Shown in pieces: positions 32,921-43,030 of a stretch of DNA of 64,000 nucleotides. A program made the translations under genes and the position numbers. The DNA is from Streptomyces hyaluromycini (lineage in GTDB: Bacteria; Actinomycetota; Actinomycetes; Streptomycetales; Streptomycetaceae), in the NCBI RefSeq assembly GCF_002217755.1, contig NZ_BCFL01000032.1, forward strand, positions 124,001-188,000, given 5' to 3'. Each line of letters opens with the position of its first letter. Positions within the stretch are counted from its first letter, which is position 1. The notes under the pieces were generated by a model. The model made no database searches. It was not told the origin of the DNA and saw nothing but the letters and a program-made list of their open reading frames with translations.

Positions 32921-34702
32921 TCAGGCGGATTCGGCGCTGAGGGTCTGTGCGACGGATCGGTGGGCCGCGATGCGGGCGGGCAGGGCGGTGAGTGCCGCTG
33001 TGATCGCTACCGTGGCGAACGCGGCGCCGAACAGCCACCACACCGGTGGGTAGACCGTCCCTGCGGCACTGAAGGGCCACACGAACGCGATCCCCAGGGG
33101 GACGCCGGCGAGGGCGCCGGGCACGGTGGGCAGGAGTTGTGCGGCGGACAGCCCGGCGGTGACCTGTCCGGGGGTGGCGCCGAGCGTGCGTGCGACGGCC
33201 ATGGTGTGCCGGGCCTCCAGCGCCGTCGTCCAGGTGGTCGTGAGGGTGTTCACGGCGGCGAGGACGACCAGTGCGGCGGCGACGACGACCATCGTGTGCC
33301 GGCTCTGGGCGTCCTTCAGGTTGCCCAGGTGGGGCGAGTCGATCCCGTAGCCCACCTGGCGCTGGACGAAGACGATCAGCAGTGCGGTGATCGTGATGAC
33401 CGTGGCCGTGATGCTGCACGCCTGCAGGAAGGCGCGGCCGGGCCGGCGGGCGATCAGGCGCAGCCCGAGCAGGACCGGGACCGGGAGCATCGCGGACAGT
33501 CGTGTCAGGCGGGCCCGGTGGTCGGGCCGGCGTGCGGTGTCGGCCAGCGCGGCGACGGTTTCGGTGCGCAGAGCGCGCATGGTCGGGCCGAAGGTGGTGA
33601 GGACGGCCACGGCCAGGGCGACCACGGTGGTGAGGACGACGGTGCCGCCGCTCGGTCCGGCGGAGATGCTCAGCAGACTGGCGGTGGGGTTGACGACGGC
33701 GGGTTGGGCGAGCCGCGCGGCCAGCAGGCCGAGGGCGTCGGCGAGGAGCGCCAGGGTCACGTATTCGGTGAACAGGACGGCGGCGACGAGGGCGGGAGTG
33801 GCGCCGACCGCCTTGAGCAGTCCCACGCGGCGGGTCTGCTTGGCGGCGCGTCCCGCGGCGAGGGTGGCCACGCCGGCGATGGCGAGGAAGCTCAGCAGCC
33901 AGCTGCCGATGACCAGGATGGGCCGGCTGCCCTCGATGATCGTGGCGTCCTGGCCGATCATGAACTGCCAGCTCTGGAAGTTCGCGTGGACCGAGGGGCC
34001 GCGGTGCGCGTTCACGAACGCCTGGGTCGCGTCCGGGTCGCGCAGCTTCAGGTAGAGGAGCGAGGACACCGAAAGGTGCCTGGCGGCCAGTGGCCCGGTG
34101 TCCTGCTCGGTCATCCAGACCAGGCCGCTGTAGTCGCTCGGCCCGCCGTCGGGACCGGTCAGCTGCGCGAACGGATAGACGGTGGTGGCCGCGCTCACGG
34201 CGGTCCCGACGACCGGCAGGGAGCGGCCGGCGACGGTGACGTGGTCGCCGACGCGGACGCCCAGCGCGTCGGCGAAGCCGCGTTCGACCACGACGCCTCC
34301 GGAGCGTACCCAGGTGCCGGAGGTCACCAGCGGGTGGTCCACCGGGCCCGGTTCGGCGTCGGCGGCCGTCACCACCACGTGTGAGGCGGAGCCCTTCGCG
34401 GTCAGCCTCGCGTAGTACTGGAGGTACGGACCGCTGTGGGCGGCGACCGCGGGGTCGCTGGTCAACGCGGCCTGGGTGCGGGCCGCGGCGGCGGAGTCGT
34501 CGGGGGAGACCGCCACCACGTCCGGTCCCGCCGTGACGGCGCGGGTGTGGCGGTAGAGCGTCTCGGTCGCCCCGCCCAGTGACCCGCCCAGGGCCAGCAT
34601 GCCGGTGGCGACCGTGAGGGAGAGGAGAAGCATCGCGGCCTGGCCGGGATGGCGGCGCACGTCGGACCGGACGAGGCGGAACACAAGCAGGATGCGGCCC
34701 AT
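32921..34702 (-). CDS. FtsX-like ABC transporter permease
   Basis: 593 residues. One N-terminal helix (AAMLLLSLTVATGMLALGG) is followed by a large extracytoplasmic domain (about 40-230), then three helices, a loop of about 80 residues, and three more helices near the C-terminus (HTMVVVAAALVVLAAVN; WWLFGAAFATVAITAALTAL). This is the duplicated FtsX/MacB-like permease plan used to move peptides, lipids or lipoproteins or to transmit force. It starts 5 bp after the ATPase stop codon and works with it. The gene ends next to the island boundary. Confidence 0.88.
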   Translation of the reverse strand: MGRILLVFRLVRSDVRRHPGQAAMLLLSLTVATGMLALGGSLGGATETLYRHTRAVTAGPDVVAVSPDDSAAAARTQAALTSDPAVAAHSGPYLQYYARLTAKGSASHVVVTAADAEPGPVDHPLVTSGTWVRSGGVVVERGFADALGVRVGDHVTVAGRSLPVVGTAVSAATTVYPFAQLTGPDGGPSDYSGLVWMTEQDTGPLAARHLSVSSLLYLKLRDPDATQAFVNAHRGPSVHANFQSWQFMIGQDATIIEGSRPILVIGSWLLSFLAIAGVATLAAGRAAKQTRRVGLLKAVGATPALVAAVLFTEYVTLALLADALGLLAARLAQPAVVNPTASLLSISAGPSGGTVVLTTVVALAVAVLTTFGPTMRALRTETVAALADTARRPDHRARLTRLSAMLPVPVLLGLRLIARRPGRAFLQACSITATVITITALLIVFVQRQVGYGIDSPHLGNLKDAQSRHTMVVVAAALVVLAAVNTLTTTWTTALEARHTMAVARTLGATPGQVTAGLSAAQLLPTVPGALAGVPLGIAFVWPFSAAGTVYPPVWWLFGAAFATVAITAALTALPARIAAHRSVAQTLSAESA

Positions 34703-34707
34703 GACGG

Positions 34708-35441
<734 letters not shown>

Positions 35442-35445
<4 letters not shown>

Positions 35446-35966
35446 CCGTCCCCAGCCTCGTTCTCGACCTTCGACCAGAACTGCTCGCAGGCCTGCAACC
35501 AGCGCAGGTCGGCCTGCAGCCGCAGGGCGACACCCTCCAGCAGCAGGCCGGCGGCCGAGCCCTCCGGCTCGGCCAGCAGCGCGCGCTGCGCCTGCCGCAG
35601 GCGTCCCATCAACTCGCGGCGGTACGCGGCCACCAGCTCCACCGGATCGGCGAGCCGGGCGGCTCGCGCCACCGCGAGCTTGAGGTGCAGCTCAGCCAGG
35701 TCCTGCTTCGGCCAGTTCACCTCGGCCAGCCACGCGGCCACCCGCTGCTGTCCGGACGGGGTCAGCGCGTACACCTTCCGGTCCGGCGGCCCTTCCGCAC
35801 GTTCGCGGACGACCAGCCCCGCCCGCTCCAGCCGGGCGAGGGTCACGTAGATCTGGCCCGCGTTCATCGACTCACCCAGCGGACCGAGCGCCTGCCGCAG
35901 CCACTCACGCAGGTGGTAGCCGTGCGATGGCTCCTTCGCGAGCATCGCCAGCACCACGTCTTGCAT
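35442..35966 (-). CDS. PadR-family transcriptional regulator
   Basis: 174 residues. The N-terminal winged helix (MQDVVLAMLAKEPSHGYHLR, then GESMNAGQIYVTLARLERAGL and the basic wing RERAEGPPDRKVYALTPSG) and the C-terminal helical dimerisation region (AELHLKLAVARAARLADPVE) define PadR. These regulators usually repress an adjacent efflux system until a ligand binds. Here the gene leads an ABC exporter operon and has an inverted repeat directly upstream, so autorepression of the whole operon is likely. Confidence 0.92.
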
Positions 35967-35974
35967 GCGACCCC

Positions 35975-36003
35975 CTAACGGCTAGCCTATGGATAGCGGT
36001 TAG
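35975..36003. promoter_or_regulatory. PadR-type operator
   Basis: CTAACGGCTA (35975-35984) and TAGCGGTTAG (35994-36003) are inverted copies with a single mismatch around a 9-nt spacer. The element begins 9 bp upstream of the PadR start, where a bound repressor would block transcription of the PadR-ATPase-permease operon. Confidence 0.65.
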
Positions 36004-36069
36004 TCGCCACAGGAGTCAACCAACCCCAAAACGGAGGGAGTTGGCGAACCGGGCAAAGGCATCGGAAGG

Positions 36070-37557
36070 TCAGGGCGCCGCGTCCAGCAGGTCGACGGCA
36101 CTCTGCTGGCGGGCGGCGTCCACCTGGTCGAGCGGCCCGTACCAGCGCAGCCCGTACTGGTCGAGGGCGTTGCGGTCGCTCGCGTAGGCGCGGTCCGCCT
36201 GGCGCTTGAGGTAGGCGGTGTAAGGGTGGTCGGGCAGCACCGAGTTGAGCGTGCCGAGGCCGCGCACGTCGGCGCCCTTGAAGGACGGCCCGTCGGCTCC
36301 GCAGTCGCCGCTCTCGCACGGATCGCGCAGGATGCCGTCCGAGGTGTGGAGCAGGGAGGTCGTGGTGGCGGCGTCGGCGATCTGCCGGGCGCTGGTGAGC
36401 AGTCCGCCGTCACCGGTGGCCCGGTACAGCTCGGCCAGCGCGCCGAGGAGGACGCCCTGGTTGTACGACCAGACGGCCTGCCCGTTGTTGCCGCAGGTGG
36501 ACAGGTCGATGCCGTCGTTGACCAGGTGCGAGCCGTTGACCATGCCGGTGCCCTGGAACCAGGACCAGCCGGCCCGGGCGCGGTCGAGGTACGTCGTGTC
36601 GCCCTGGACGCGGTTGTGGAGAGCCGCGTTGAGCTGGATGTAGAGGGAGTTGGCGATCGCGTTCTTGTACGTCTTCGCCGTGCTCCACCACACCCCGCCG
36701 CCGCAGGTGCCGTCCCAGTAGGCGGCCATGTGGTCGGCGTCCGCACGGGCCGTGTTCAGGTAACGGCTGTCGCCGGTCAGGTCGTAGGCGGCGACCCAGG
36801 CGAGGCCCCACCAGCCGGTGTCGTCGATGTAGTCGTTGCGGAACTGCCCGCCCTGGGCGTTGATGTTGAGGTCGTAGGTGCGGGCGATCGCGTACCGGTA
36901 ACTGCCCATGCCCGTCACGCGGATGTTGTCGATGACGGCGGTCAGGGCGTTCGCGGAGTTCCACCAGCCGGTGGTGTCGAACAGGCCGGTTCCGTAGTCG
37001 TAGAAGGTCATCAGGCCGGTGGCCGCGGCCGTGCGCGGCTCGCCGGCGTTCCAGGTGGTGCGGGCCCAGGGAGTGCACGCGATCTCGGCGCGGTCCCCGG
37101 CCTTTCCGCAGGCGCGCAGGGCGCCGACGCCGAGGTTGTTCCAGTCGTCCACGTTGTACATGAGCGTGCGCCAGCCCCGCTGACCGGTGGGCACGGTGGT
37201 GTCGCCGAGCCTGCTGCCCGAGCTCCAGGTGCGGCCGCCGTCGAAGGAACGGTCGAGCCACACCTCGTCGCCCGGGCTGCCGTTGTCGATGGAGGCCCAG
37301 CCCATGGCGTCCGCGTCGTCGAAGTGCAGGACGATCGACCGGGAGTAGACGCCCGCCGTGACCGGAGTGCGGTCGCCCGGGGAGAGCGCGGGGTCCCGGG
37401 CGTCGCAGTACCTGTTGCAGACGGCGGCCGCCGCGGAGGTGTCGGCGGCGGCCGCCGGGGGCGTGAGGGGGACGAGGACGGTGAAGAGAGCCGGAGCGAG
37501 TGCCGCCGCCAGTCGGCGAAGAAGGAGGCGGCTTCTCGGTCTGCGCGCGGAGGGCAT
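36070..37557 (-). CDS. Secreted GH76 alpha-1,6-mannanase
   Basis: 495 residues. A twin-arginine-like Arg-rich start and a hydrophobic core, ending around PPAAAA (residue 38), form a signal peptide. The catalytic (alpha/alpha)6-barrel carries the paired acids of GH76 in YIDDTGWWGLAWVAAYD (Asp245, Asp246), plus GGGVWWSTAKTYKNAIANSL and WSYNQGVLLGALAELYR. GH76 enzymes cut alpha-1,6-mannan of yeast or actinobacterial origin. An extra region of about 130 residues after the signal looks like a beta-sandwich module. GGGAGG precedes the ATG at 37557, and a GAGAGCGCTCTC palindrome lies 30 bp upstream. Confidence 0.9.
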   Translation of the reverse strand: MPSARRPRSRLLLRRLAAALAPALFTVLVPLTPPAAAADTSAAAAVCNRYCDARDPALSPGDRTPVTAGVYSRSIVLHFDDADAMGWASIDNGSPGDEVWLDRSFDGGRTWSSGSRLGDTTVPTGQRGWRTLMYNVDDWNNLGVGALRACGKAGDRAEIACTPWARTTWNAGEPRTAAATGLMTFYDYGTGLFDTTGWWNSANALTAVIDNIRVTGMGSYRYAIARTYDLNINAQGGQFRNDYIDDTGWWGLAWVAAYDLTGDSRYLNTARADADHMAAYWDGTCGGGVWWSTAKTYKNAIANSLYIQLNAALHNRVQGDTTYLDRARAGWSWFQGTGMVNGSHLVNDGIDLSTCGNNGQAVWSYNQGVLLGALAELYRATGDGGLLTSARQIADAATTTSLLHTSDGILRDPCESGDCGADGPSFKGADVRGLGTLNSVLPDHPYTAYLKRQADRAYASDRNALDQYGLRWYGPLDQVDAARQQSAVDLLDAAP

Positions 37558-37586
37558 GGGGCCTCCCTGCTTCGAGGGACGGACGT

Positions 37587-37598
37587 GAGAGCGCTCTC
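37587..37598. promoter_or_regulatory. LacI-family operator upstream of GH76 gene
   Basis: GAGAGCGCTCTC is a perfect 12-bp palindrome with the central CG-containing core typical of LacI-type sugar repressor sites in Streptomyces. It is 30 bp upstream of the mannanase start, as expected for carbohydrate-inducible control. The repressor gene is not in the window. Confidence 0.6.
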
Positions 37599-37667
37599 GG
37601 AACGTAGGGAAGGGCGAGCCGGGCGTCAACCTCGCTCACGGGTACGGAAGTTGCCCCCAGGTCTGCA

Positions 37668-39179
37668 CTAAAGGGCACCCGCCAGCACCTCGGCGGCGGC
37701 CACCCCGGAGGCGGCCGTGGCACCGTGCGTGAAGATCTGGGCGGCCGACGGGACGACGGTGCCCGGCAGGCCCATCTCCACGACGATCGCGTCGGGGCGG
37801 GCTGCCACGAGCTCCGCGAGGGCCTGCGCCATCCACGCGTGCCGGGCGGCGTCGCGCACCACCACGACCAGAGGCCGTCCCGAGGCGGGTGCGAGCGCCC
37901 GCGTCTCCAGCGTGCCGGCGCCCGACAGCAGTTCCTCGCGGCCCACCCGGACGGAGGTCGTCCCGGGCAGCCGCTCGCCCAGCGGGGCGGCCACACCCCA
38001 CGGGGTCTCCTTCCCGATGGCCAGGTTGGTGGTGGGCGCCAGTTCCACCACGTGCGGTGCGTTGACCAGGGGCAGGGCGTGCCGTACGGCTCCGGTCAGC
38101 CGGATGGCGCGGCGGGCCGCCGCGAAGCCGATGCCGTCGGCGTCCCAGGCGGCGGTGCCGGCCGGGGTGAGCCCCGCCGACCAGGCCGCGAACTCCCGGA
38201 CGCGAAGGCTCGCTTCGGCGAGCCGTTCCTCCGGCAGGCCGCCCGCCAGGACGGCGTCCACGAGGGCGTTCACGAGCAGGCCGGCGGTGGCCTCCTCGGC
38301 GTTCTCGCCGCCGACACAGACGGCGTCGGCACCGGCGACGACGGCCCTGACCGTGGCCCCGCCGATCCCGTAACGGCCGGTCACGGCGCCCATCTCGATG
38401 GCGTCGGTGACGATGATGCCGTCGAACCCCAGCTCCTGGCGCAGGAGTCCGTCCAGGATGCGCCGGCTCAGCGTGGCGGGCAGCTCGGGATCGTAGGCGG
38501 GGACCAGCAGGTGGCCGCTCATCACCGCACGGACGCCCGCGTCGAGGGCGGCCCGGAACGGCGGCAGGGCCTGCTCGGCGATCCGGTCGCGGTCGGCGTC
38601 GTAGACGGGCAGCCCGTGGTGGGAGTCGACGGCCACGTCGCCGTGGCCGGGGAAGTGCTTGGCGCAGGCGGCGACACCGGCCGACTGGAGTCCCCGGATC
38701 CAGGCGCCGGTGTGCCGCGCCACCACCTTGGCGTCGACGCCGAAGGACCTGACCCCGATGATCGGGTTGTCGGGGTTGGAGTTCACGTCCGCGCTCGGCG
38801 CGTAGTCGAGGCTCACACCGGCCGCACGCAGCTGGCGGCCCAGGTCGGCGGCGACGGCCTCGGTGAGCTCGGTGTCGTCGACGGTTCCGAGTGCGAAGTT
38901 GCCCGGGCGGGTGGAGCCGGTCGCCGACTCGATCCGGGTGACGTCGCCGGCCTCCTCGTCGATCGCGATGATCAACTCCGGGTTCTCCGCGCGTAGTTGC
39001 CCGGTCAGACGGGCGACCTGTTCGGGCGTGACGATGTTGCGGGAGAAGAGCACGACCGAGGCCAGCCCGTCCCCGATCTCGCGCAGCACCCACTCGGGGG
39101 CCTCGGTACCGACGAATCCCGGCTGCAGGACGGAGCGCGCCAGTCGTCGCAACTCCTTGCTGTGCTTGCTGGAGACCAT
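37668..39179 (-). CDS. GH3 beta-N-acetylhexosaminidase (NagZ-like)
   Basis: 503 residues. The NagZ signature KHFPGHGDVAVDSHHGLP (Lys174, the loop His/Asp dyad about 179-188) and the nucleophile Asp259 in GIIVTDAIEMGAV are present, followed by a C-terminal alpha/beta domain. No signal peptide, so the enzyme is cytoplasmic and would release GlcNAc from imported chitobiose or muropeptides. AGGAGGG lies 9 nt before the ATG at 39179; the longer form from 39209 would run through that ribosome site. A dre-like DasR site overlaps the promoter region, fitting GlcNAc-responsive control. Confidence 0.9.
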   Translation of the reverse strand: MVSSKHSKELRRLARSVLQPGFVGTEAPEWVLREIGDGLASVVLFSRNIVTPEQVARLTGQLRAENPELIIAIDEEAGDVTRIESATGSTRPGNFALGTVDDTELTEAVAADLGRQLRAAGVSLDYAPSADVNSNPDNPIIGVRSFGVDAKVVARHTGAWIRGLQSAGVAACAKHFPGHGDVAVDSHHGLPVYDADRDRIAEQALPPFRAALDAGVRAVMSGHLLVPAYDPELPATLSRRILDGLLRQELGFDGIIVTDAIEMGAVTGRYGIGGATVRAVVAGADAVCVGGENAEEATAGLLVNALVDAVLAGGLPEERLAEASLRVREFAAWSAGLTPAGTAAWDADGIGFAAARRAIRLTGAVRHALPLVNAPHVVELAPTTNLAIGKETPWGVAAPLGERLPGTTSVRVGREELLSGAGTLETRALAPASGRPLVVVVRDAARHAWMAQALAELVAARPDAIVVEMGLPGTVVPSAAQIFTHGATAASGVAAAEVLAGAL

Positions 39180-39195
39180 AGCGTGCGCCCTCCTG

Positions 39196-39209
39196 TTGGT
39201 ACAGACCAA
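39196..39209. promoter_or_regulatory. dre-like DasR operator upstream of nagZ-like gene
   Basis: TTGGTACAGACCAA has the TGGT-N4-ACCA symmetry of the DasR-responsive element. It begins 17 bp upstream of the GH3 hexosaminidase start. DasR is the GntR-type repressor of GlcNAc and chitin metabolism in Streptomyces. Target and enzyme function agree. Confidence 0.65.
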
Positions 39210-39304
39210 TGCGTCTCCGTCAGGCTAACGGCTCGTGTCAAGTGGGCCCGGATCGTGTCCTGTTGGTGAAACGCGCCCTCAACTGCGGTGTTTGACAGGA
39301 TGAG

Positions 39305-39318
39305 TTGGTCTAGTCCAA
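39305..39318. promoter_or_regulatory. Second dre-like site, upstream of the oxygenase cluster
   Basis: TTGGTCTAGTCCAA matches the core TGGTCTAGACCA at all but one position and is itself near-palindromic. It lies 142 bp upstream of the 39460 start and 126 bp from the nagZ-like start, so it could serve either direction. Confidence 0.55.
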
Positions 39319-39459
39319 GTTGGAGGTACGCGAGTTCGAACAGGGGCTGGTGTGGCCCGTGGTGCAGTGACCCTGCCGGAACGGTCCCCGTCCCTCACTC
39401 CGCGCAGTTGGCGACCCGGTCGGGCCGCCGGTACCTGAGATCGAGGTGTGGAGCACCGA

Positions 39460-40533
39460 ATGCCCACGACTGACCGTTATCTCCATCGAGCCCCCTCGGA
39501 CATCCCCTACTTCAGCTCGGACGGCGAGACCTACCTCGCCCAGACCCCCCTGCGGGACCTGACGAAGAGCCGCCCGCTGCGAGTCCTCTCCGAGGAGGAC
39601 TTCGCCCACTGGCAGACGTACGGCCATGTGGTGGTGAAGCAGGCCATCCCCGCCGCCTCGGCCCGCGAACTGCTCGACTTCGCCTGGGAGTTCGAGGGCC
39701 TTGACCCCGAGCGCCCGGAGACCTGGTACGAGGAGCGCGAGTACCGCTCCGACCTGGACCGGGATCTGCACATCTACGGCTTCGTCGAGGCCTACCACCA
39801 CCAGCTCATCTGGGACAGCCGCCAGACCCGCCGGGTCTACGACGCGTTCGTCGACGTCTGGGACTGCGAAGAGCTCTGGGTGACGCTCGACCGGCTCAAC
39901 CTGAACCCGCCCAACATCAAGAACCGTGACCGGGCCCTGATCCCGGGCACGGCAGAGGGCTTCGACATCGAACTGCACTGGGACGTCGACACCACGCTCG
40001 GCGTACTGCCGCAGCGGGTCCAGGGGATCATCGCCCTGACCGACACCAGGCCGGAACTGGGCGGCTTCCAGTGCTGCCCCGAGCTGTTCAAGCGCTTCGA
40101 CCAGTGGAAGGCGTTCCAGCCGGACGACCGCGACCCGATCCGGCCCAGGATCGACCGCACCGAGTTCCCCGTGGTCCGGCCGCAGCTCGAAGCCGGCGAC
40201 CTGCTGATCTTCAACGGGCTGCTGGCGCACGGCGTGGCACCGAACACCTCCGACCGGACGGTGCGCGCGGTCCAGTACCTGTCGATGATGCCGGCGCTGG
40301 AGTCCCACGAAGCGCTCAGGCGTTCCCGGGTCGAGTCCTGGCGCACCCTCGCCACACCCGACTGGAACGGGACGCTGCTGGGCGACGCCACGCGGCACGA
40401 GTCCCTGCGGTACGGGAGGGCCACGCTCGACGAACTCGGCGCCAAGCTGCTGGGCCGCACCTCCTGGAGCGGGGCGGACCTCGACGGTGCAGCGCAGCCG
40501 GCCGGAGAAGAGACATGCGCCGAATCTGCCTGA
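39460..40533 (+). CDS. Phytanoyl-CoA dioxygenase-like Fe(II)/2-oxoglutarate oxygenase
   Basis: 357 residues. A jelly-roll oxygenase: the iron-binding HxD lies in FDIELHWDVDTTLGVLP and the distal His with the 2-oxoglutarate-binding Arg in LIFNGLLAHGVAPNTSDRTVR. Such enzymes hydroxylate or otherwise oxidise unactivated carbons, often in natural-product pathways. The ATG at 39460 has GGAG 7 nt upstream; a GTG at 39448 is possible. It is the first gene of a five-gene coupled cluster; its end overlaps the next start by 19 bp. A dre-like site lies upstream. Confidence 0.9.
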   Translation: MPTTDRYLHRAPSDIPYFSSDGETYLAQTPLRDLTKSRPLRVLSEEDFAHWQTYGHVVVKQAIPAASARELLDFAWEFEGLDPERPETWYEEREYRSDLDRDLHIYGFVEAYHHQLIWDSRQTRRVYDAFVDVWDCEELWVTLDRLNLNPPNIKNRDRALIPGTAEGFDIELHWDVDTTLGVLPQRVQGIIALTDTRPELGGFQCCPELFKRFDQWKAFQPDDRDPIRPRIDRTEFPVVRPQLEAGDLLIFNGLLAHGVAPNTSDRTVRAVQYLSMMPALESHEALRRSRVESWRTLATPDWNGTLLGDATRHESLRYGRATLDELGAKLLGRTSWSGADLDGAAQPAGEETCAESA

Positions 40534-41834
40534 CCCTGCCGACCAACAGGCCCTGCACGGCGACGATCACGGCCGTGGCCGAGGAAGCGGCCTACGCCGC
40601 CCGGCACTTCGACGTCGAGGTGCACCTCCTGATCCTGGACTCCTGCCCCGCACCGGCCTACGCCGAACACGCCGAGGCCGTGCGCCTGATACCCGACGAC
40701 CCGCGGATCGTCGTACACCACCTCGACGAGGTACGGCAGCGGGACTTCCTCCGGCGCACCATCGACCGGTCCGCGGCCACGAAGCCCGACCTCCTGCTGG
40801 ACCTGATGCTCCCGGCCGGCCTCTCCTACGGCGCCTGCACCAACCGCGCCTTCCTGCTCGCCGCCGCGCTCGGCTGCGAGTCCGTGCACCGCCGGGACTC
40901 CGACAGCCGGTACCAGACCGCAGGCGGCGAGCCGGTCTTCCCCGTCCATCACGAACTGCCGGCACTCGGCAGGCGCGCGGCCGACGCCGCCCCCCACGTC
41001 ACCGAGACCGCACTCGCCGCCGACCGCATGGACCGGCGGGTGGCGATGGTCGGCAGCTCCTTCGTCGGCGAACTGTCCGTGGACATCGGCGAGATACTCC
41101 GCATCGACCCCGGCGTGTACCACGACATGGTCGGTCTGTGGGCGCCCGTGGACTGGTCGCCGGAGCAGAAGAGGCAACTCGTCGAGGAGTCCTTCCGGGG
41201 CGCGGGCACGGACGCCTTCACCGCGGACCACTCCACCCTGACCGTGGTCGATCCCATGCGCGTGGACATGTGCAACATCGCCTTCCACGGCGTGCACGAA
41301 CGCGTGCCCCTGCCGCCGGCGACCGACACGATCGGCAGCGACTACTTCCTGATCCACCTGGTCCACGACGCCGCGCTGCCGGGCGTCCTGCACAACCGGA
41401 ACATCGTCAACTTCTACACCGGCGAACGCCGTACCGACTCCGGGTTCACGGCGTACCAGCTGCGCTTCGTCAAGTTCCTGCTGTCGATGCTCTACTTCAA
41501 CTTCGTCTACGACCGCATGGCCCGGACCGGTACCTCACTGCTCGACGGACAGGGGCAGGTGCGCGCGTCGGCCGTGGCCCGGCTGGCGAGGGAGAGCGCG
41601 GGGCTCGACCGGAGCGAGAACGTCCACCGGCTGGACGTCCTCGACGCCGCGTACCGGAAACTCGGCGGCCGCTACGCCGAGTTCGCCGACCTTCTGGACC
41701 GGCGCCGCGAACGCCTCCTCGACGAGGCGCGGGGCGACATCGAGGACTTCGCCCTGCTGACCGAGGCGTGGGAGCCGCTGGTCGGCGCGGCCCGCCGCAC
41801 CTACGTGCCCCGGACGCCCGGACGGCAGCGGTGA
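40515..41834 (+). CDS. DUF6271-like protein, glycosyltransferase-A-like features
   Basis: 439 residues. I recall this as DUF6271, a family seen in Streptomyces biosynthetic loci, unverified here. The start (MRRICLTLPTNRPCTATITA, then HFDVEVHLLILDS) reads like a nucleotide-binding Rossmann strand-helix unit. A DSDSRYQ patch around residue 136 could be a DxD metal site, so a GT-A-type sugar transferase is a reasonable guess, not a fact. No signal or membrane segment. The ATG overlaps the oxygenase gene by 19 bp and the stop overlaps the decarboxylase start (GTGA), so it is a core member of the cluster. Confidence 0.8.
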   Translation: MRRICLTLPTNRPCTATITAVAEEAAYAARHFDVEVHLLILDSCPAPAYAEHAEAVRLIPDDPRIVVHHLDEVRQRDFLRRTIDRSAATKPDLLLDLMLPAGLSYGACTNRAFLLAAALGCESVHRRDSDSRYQTAGGEPVFPVHHELPALGRRAADAAPHVTETALAADRMDRRVAMVGSSFVGELSVDIGEILRIDPGVYHDMVGLWAPVDWSPEQKRQLVEESFRGAGTDAFTADHSTLTVVDPMRVDMCNIAFHGVHERVPLPPATDTIGSDYFLIHLVHDAALPGVLHNRNIVNFYTGERRTDSGFTAYQLRFVKFLLSMLYFNFVYDRMARTGTSLLDGQGQVRASAVARLARESAGLDRSENVHRLDVLDAAYRKLGGRYAEFADLLDRRRERLLDEARGDIEDFALLTEAWEPLVGAARRTYVPRTPGRQR

Positions 41835-43030
41835 CGGCGGTGACCGCGGCCATGACCCGTGCCTCCGCGCCCCTGCTCGCCGCGCTGGCGGGCGCCACCG
41901 AGGACGGGATCTTCTTCGACCTGGCCGGGATCCGGCGCGGCTACGCCACCCTGCGGCGCGAACTGCCCGGCGTCGACATCCGGTTCGCCATGAAGTCCTG
42001 CCCCGTGGACGAGGTCCTCGCCTGCCTCGCGAGCGAGGGCGCGGGGGTCGACGGGGCGAGCCCCCGGGAACTGGAGCAGGCGCTGCGCACGGGCGTGCCG
42101 GCCGGCAGGACGCACTACGGCAACACCGTCAAGTCCGACCGGGACATCGCCGACGCCCACCGCCTCGGCGTCCGGGACTTCGCGACCGACAGCGTCGAGG
42201 ACCTGGCGGCCGTCGCGGCCCATGCCCCGGGAGCCCGCGTGTTCTGCAGGCTGGCGACGAGCGGCGACGGGGCGCTGTGGGGACTGAGCAACAAGTTCGG
42301 CTGCTCGCCCGCGGACGCCGTGCGGATCCTGGAGACGGCCCGGGGAATGGGCCTGACACCCTCCGGTCTGTCCGTGCACGTCGGCTCCCAGCAGATGACG
42401 GCCGACGCCTGGCACAGCGCCGTCGAGTGTCTGGCGGACGTCCTGACAGCCCTGGGCCGGCGCGGCATCGTCCTGGACCACGTCAACCTCGGCGGCGGTC
42501 TGCCGGCCCTCGGATACCTCGACCCGCACGGCCTGCCCCTGGAACCCCCGCTGGACAAGATCTTCGCCGTCATCCGCGAGGGCATGCGCCACCTCAGGAA
42601 AGTCCACGGCGAACACCTCGCGTTCGTCATGGAGCCGGGGCGCCACCTCGTCGCCGACCACGGGGCCATCCGCGCCCGTGTCACCCGCCTCGCCGAGCGG
42701 CGCGGACCGGACGGCGAGCGGCAGCACTGGCTCTACCTGAGCTGCGGCAAGTTCAACGGCCTCTACGAGATGGACGCGCTGCAGTACCCGCTGGTCTTCC
42801 CCACGCACCCCGATGCCGAGTACGTCCCCGCCGTCGTGGCGGGTCCCACCTGCGACAGCGACGACGCCTACCCCCAGGGGCACGCCCTCGTCCACGTCCC
42901 GCGGGAGCTGGCGTCCGGCGACCCCGTCTGGGTGCTCGCCGGCGGCGCCTACGCGATCAGCTACACGACCCAGGGTTTCAACGGCTTCGCCCCGCTCCCG
43001 TACACCTGCGTCGACGGAGGCCGGCCGTGA
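41831..43030 (+). CDS. Fold-III PLP-dependent amino acid decarboxylase (ornithine/DAP decarboxylase family)
   Basis: 399 residues. The PLP lysine lies in VDIRFAMKSCPVDEVL. Other signatures are VDGASPRELEQAL, SVHVGSQQM (phosphate-binding region), HVNLGGGLPALGY, FVMEPGRHLVADHG and GPTCDSDDAY with the CD pair at the active site. This group decarboxylates ornithine, lysine, meso-diaminopimelate or related amino acids. In this cluster it probably makes an amine building block rather than serving lysine synthesis. GTG at 41831 overlaps the preceding stop; ATG at 41852 is possible. Confidence 0.92.
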   Translation: MTAVTAAMTRASAPLLAALAGATEDGIFFDLAGIRRGYATLRRELPGVDIRFAMKSCPVDEVLACLASEGAGVDGASPRELEQALRTGVPAGRTHYGNTVKSDRDIADAHRLGVRDFATDSVEDLAAVAAHAPGARVFCRLATSGDGALWGLSNKFGCSPADAVRILETARGMGLTPSGLSVHVGSQQMTADAWHSAVECLADVLTALGRRGIVLDHVNLGGGLPALGYLDPHGLPLEPPLDKIFAVIREGMRHLRKVHGEHLAFVMEPGRHLVADHGAIRARVTRLAERRGPDGERQHWLYLSCGKFNGLYEMDALQYPLVFPTHPDAEYVPAVVAGPTCDSDDAYPQGHALVHVPRELASGDPVWVLAGGAYAISYTTQGFNGFAPLPYTCVDGGRP

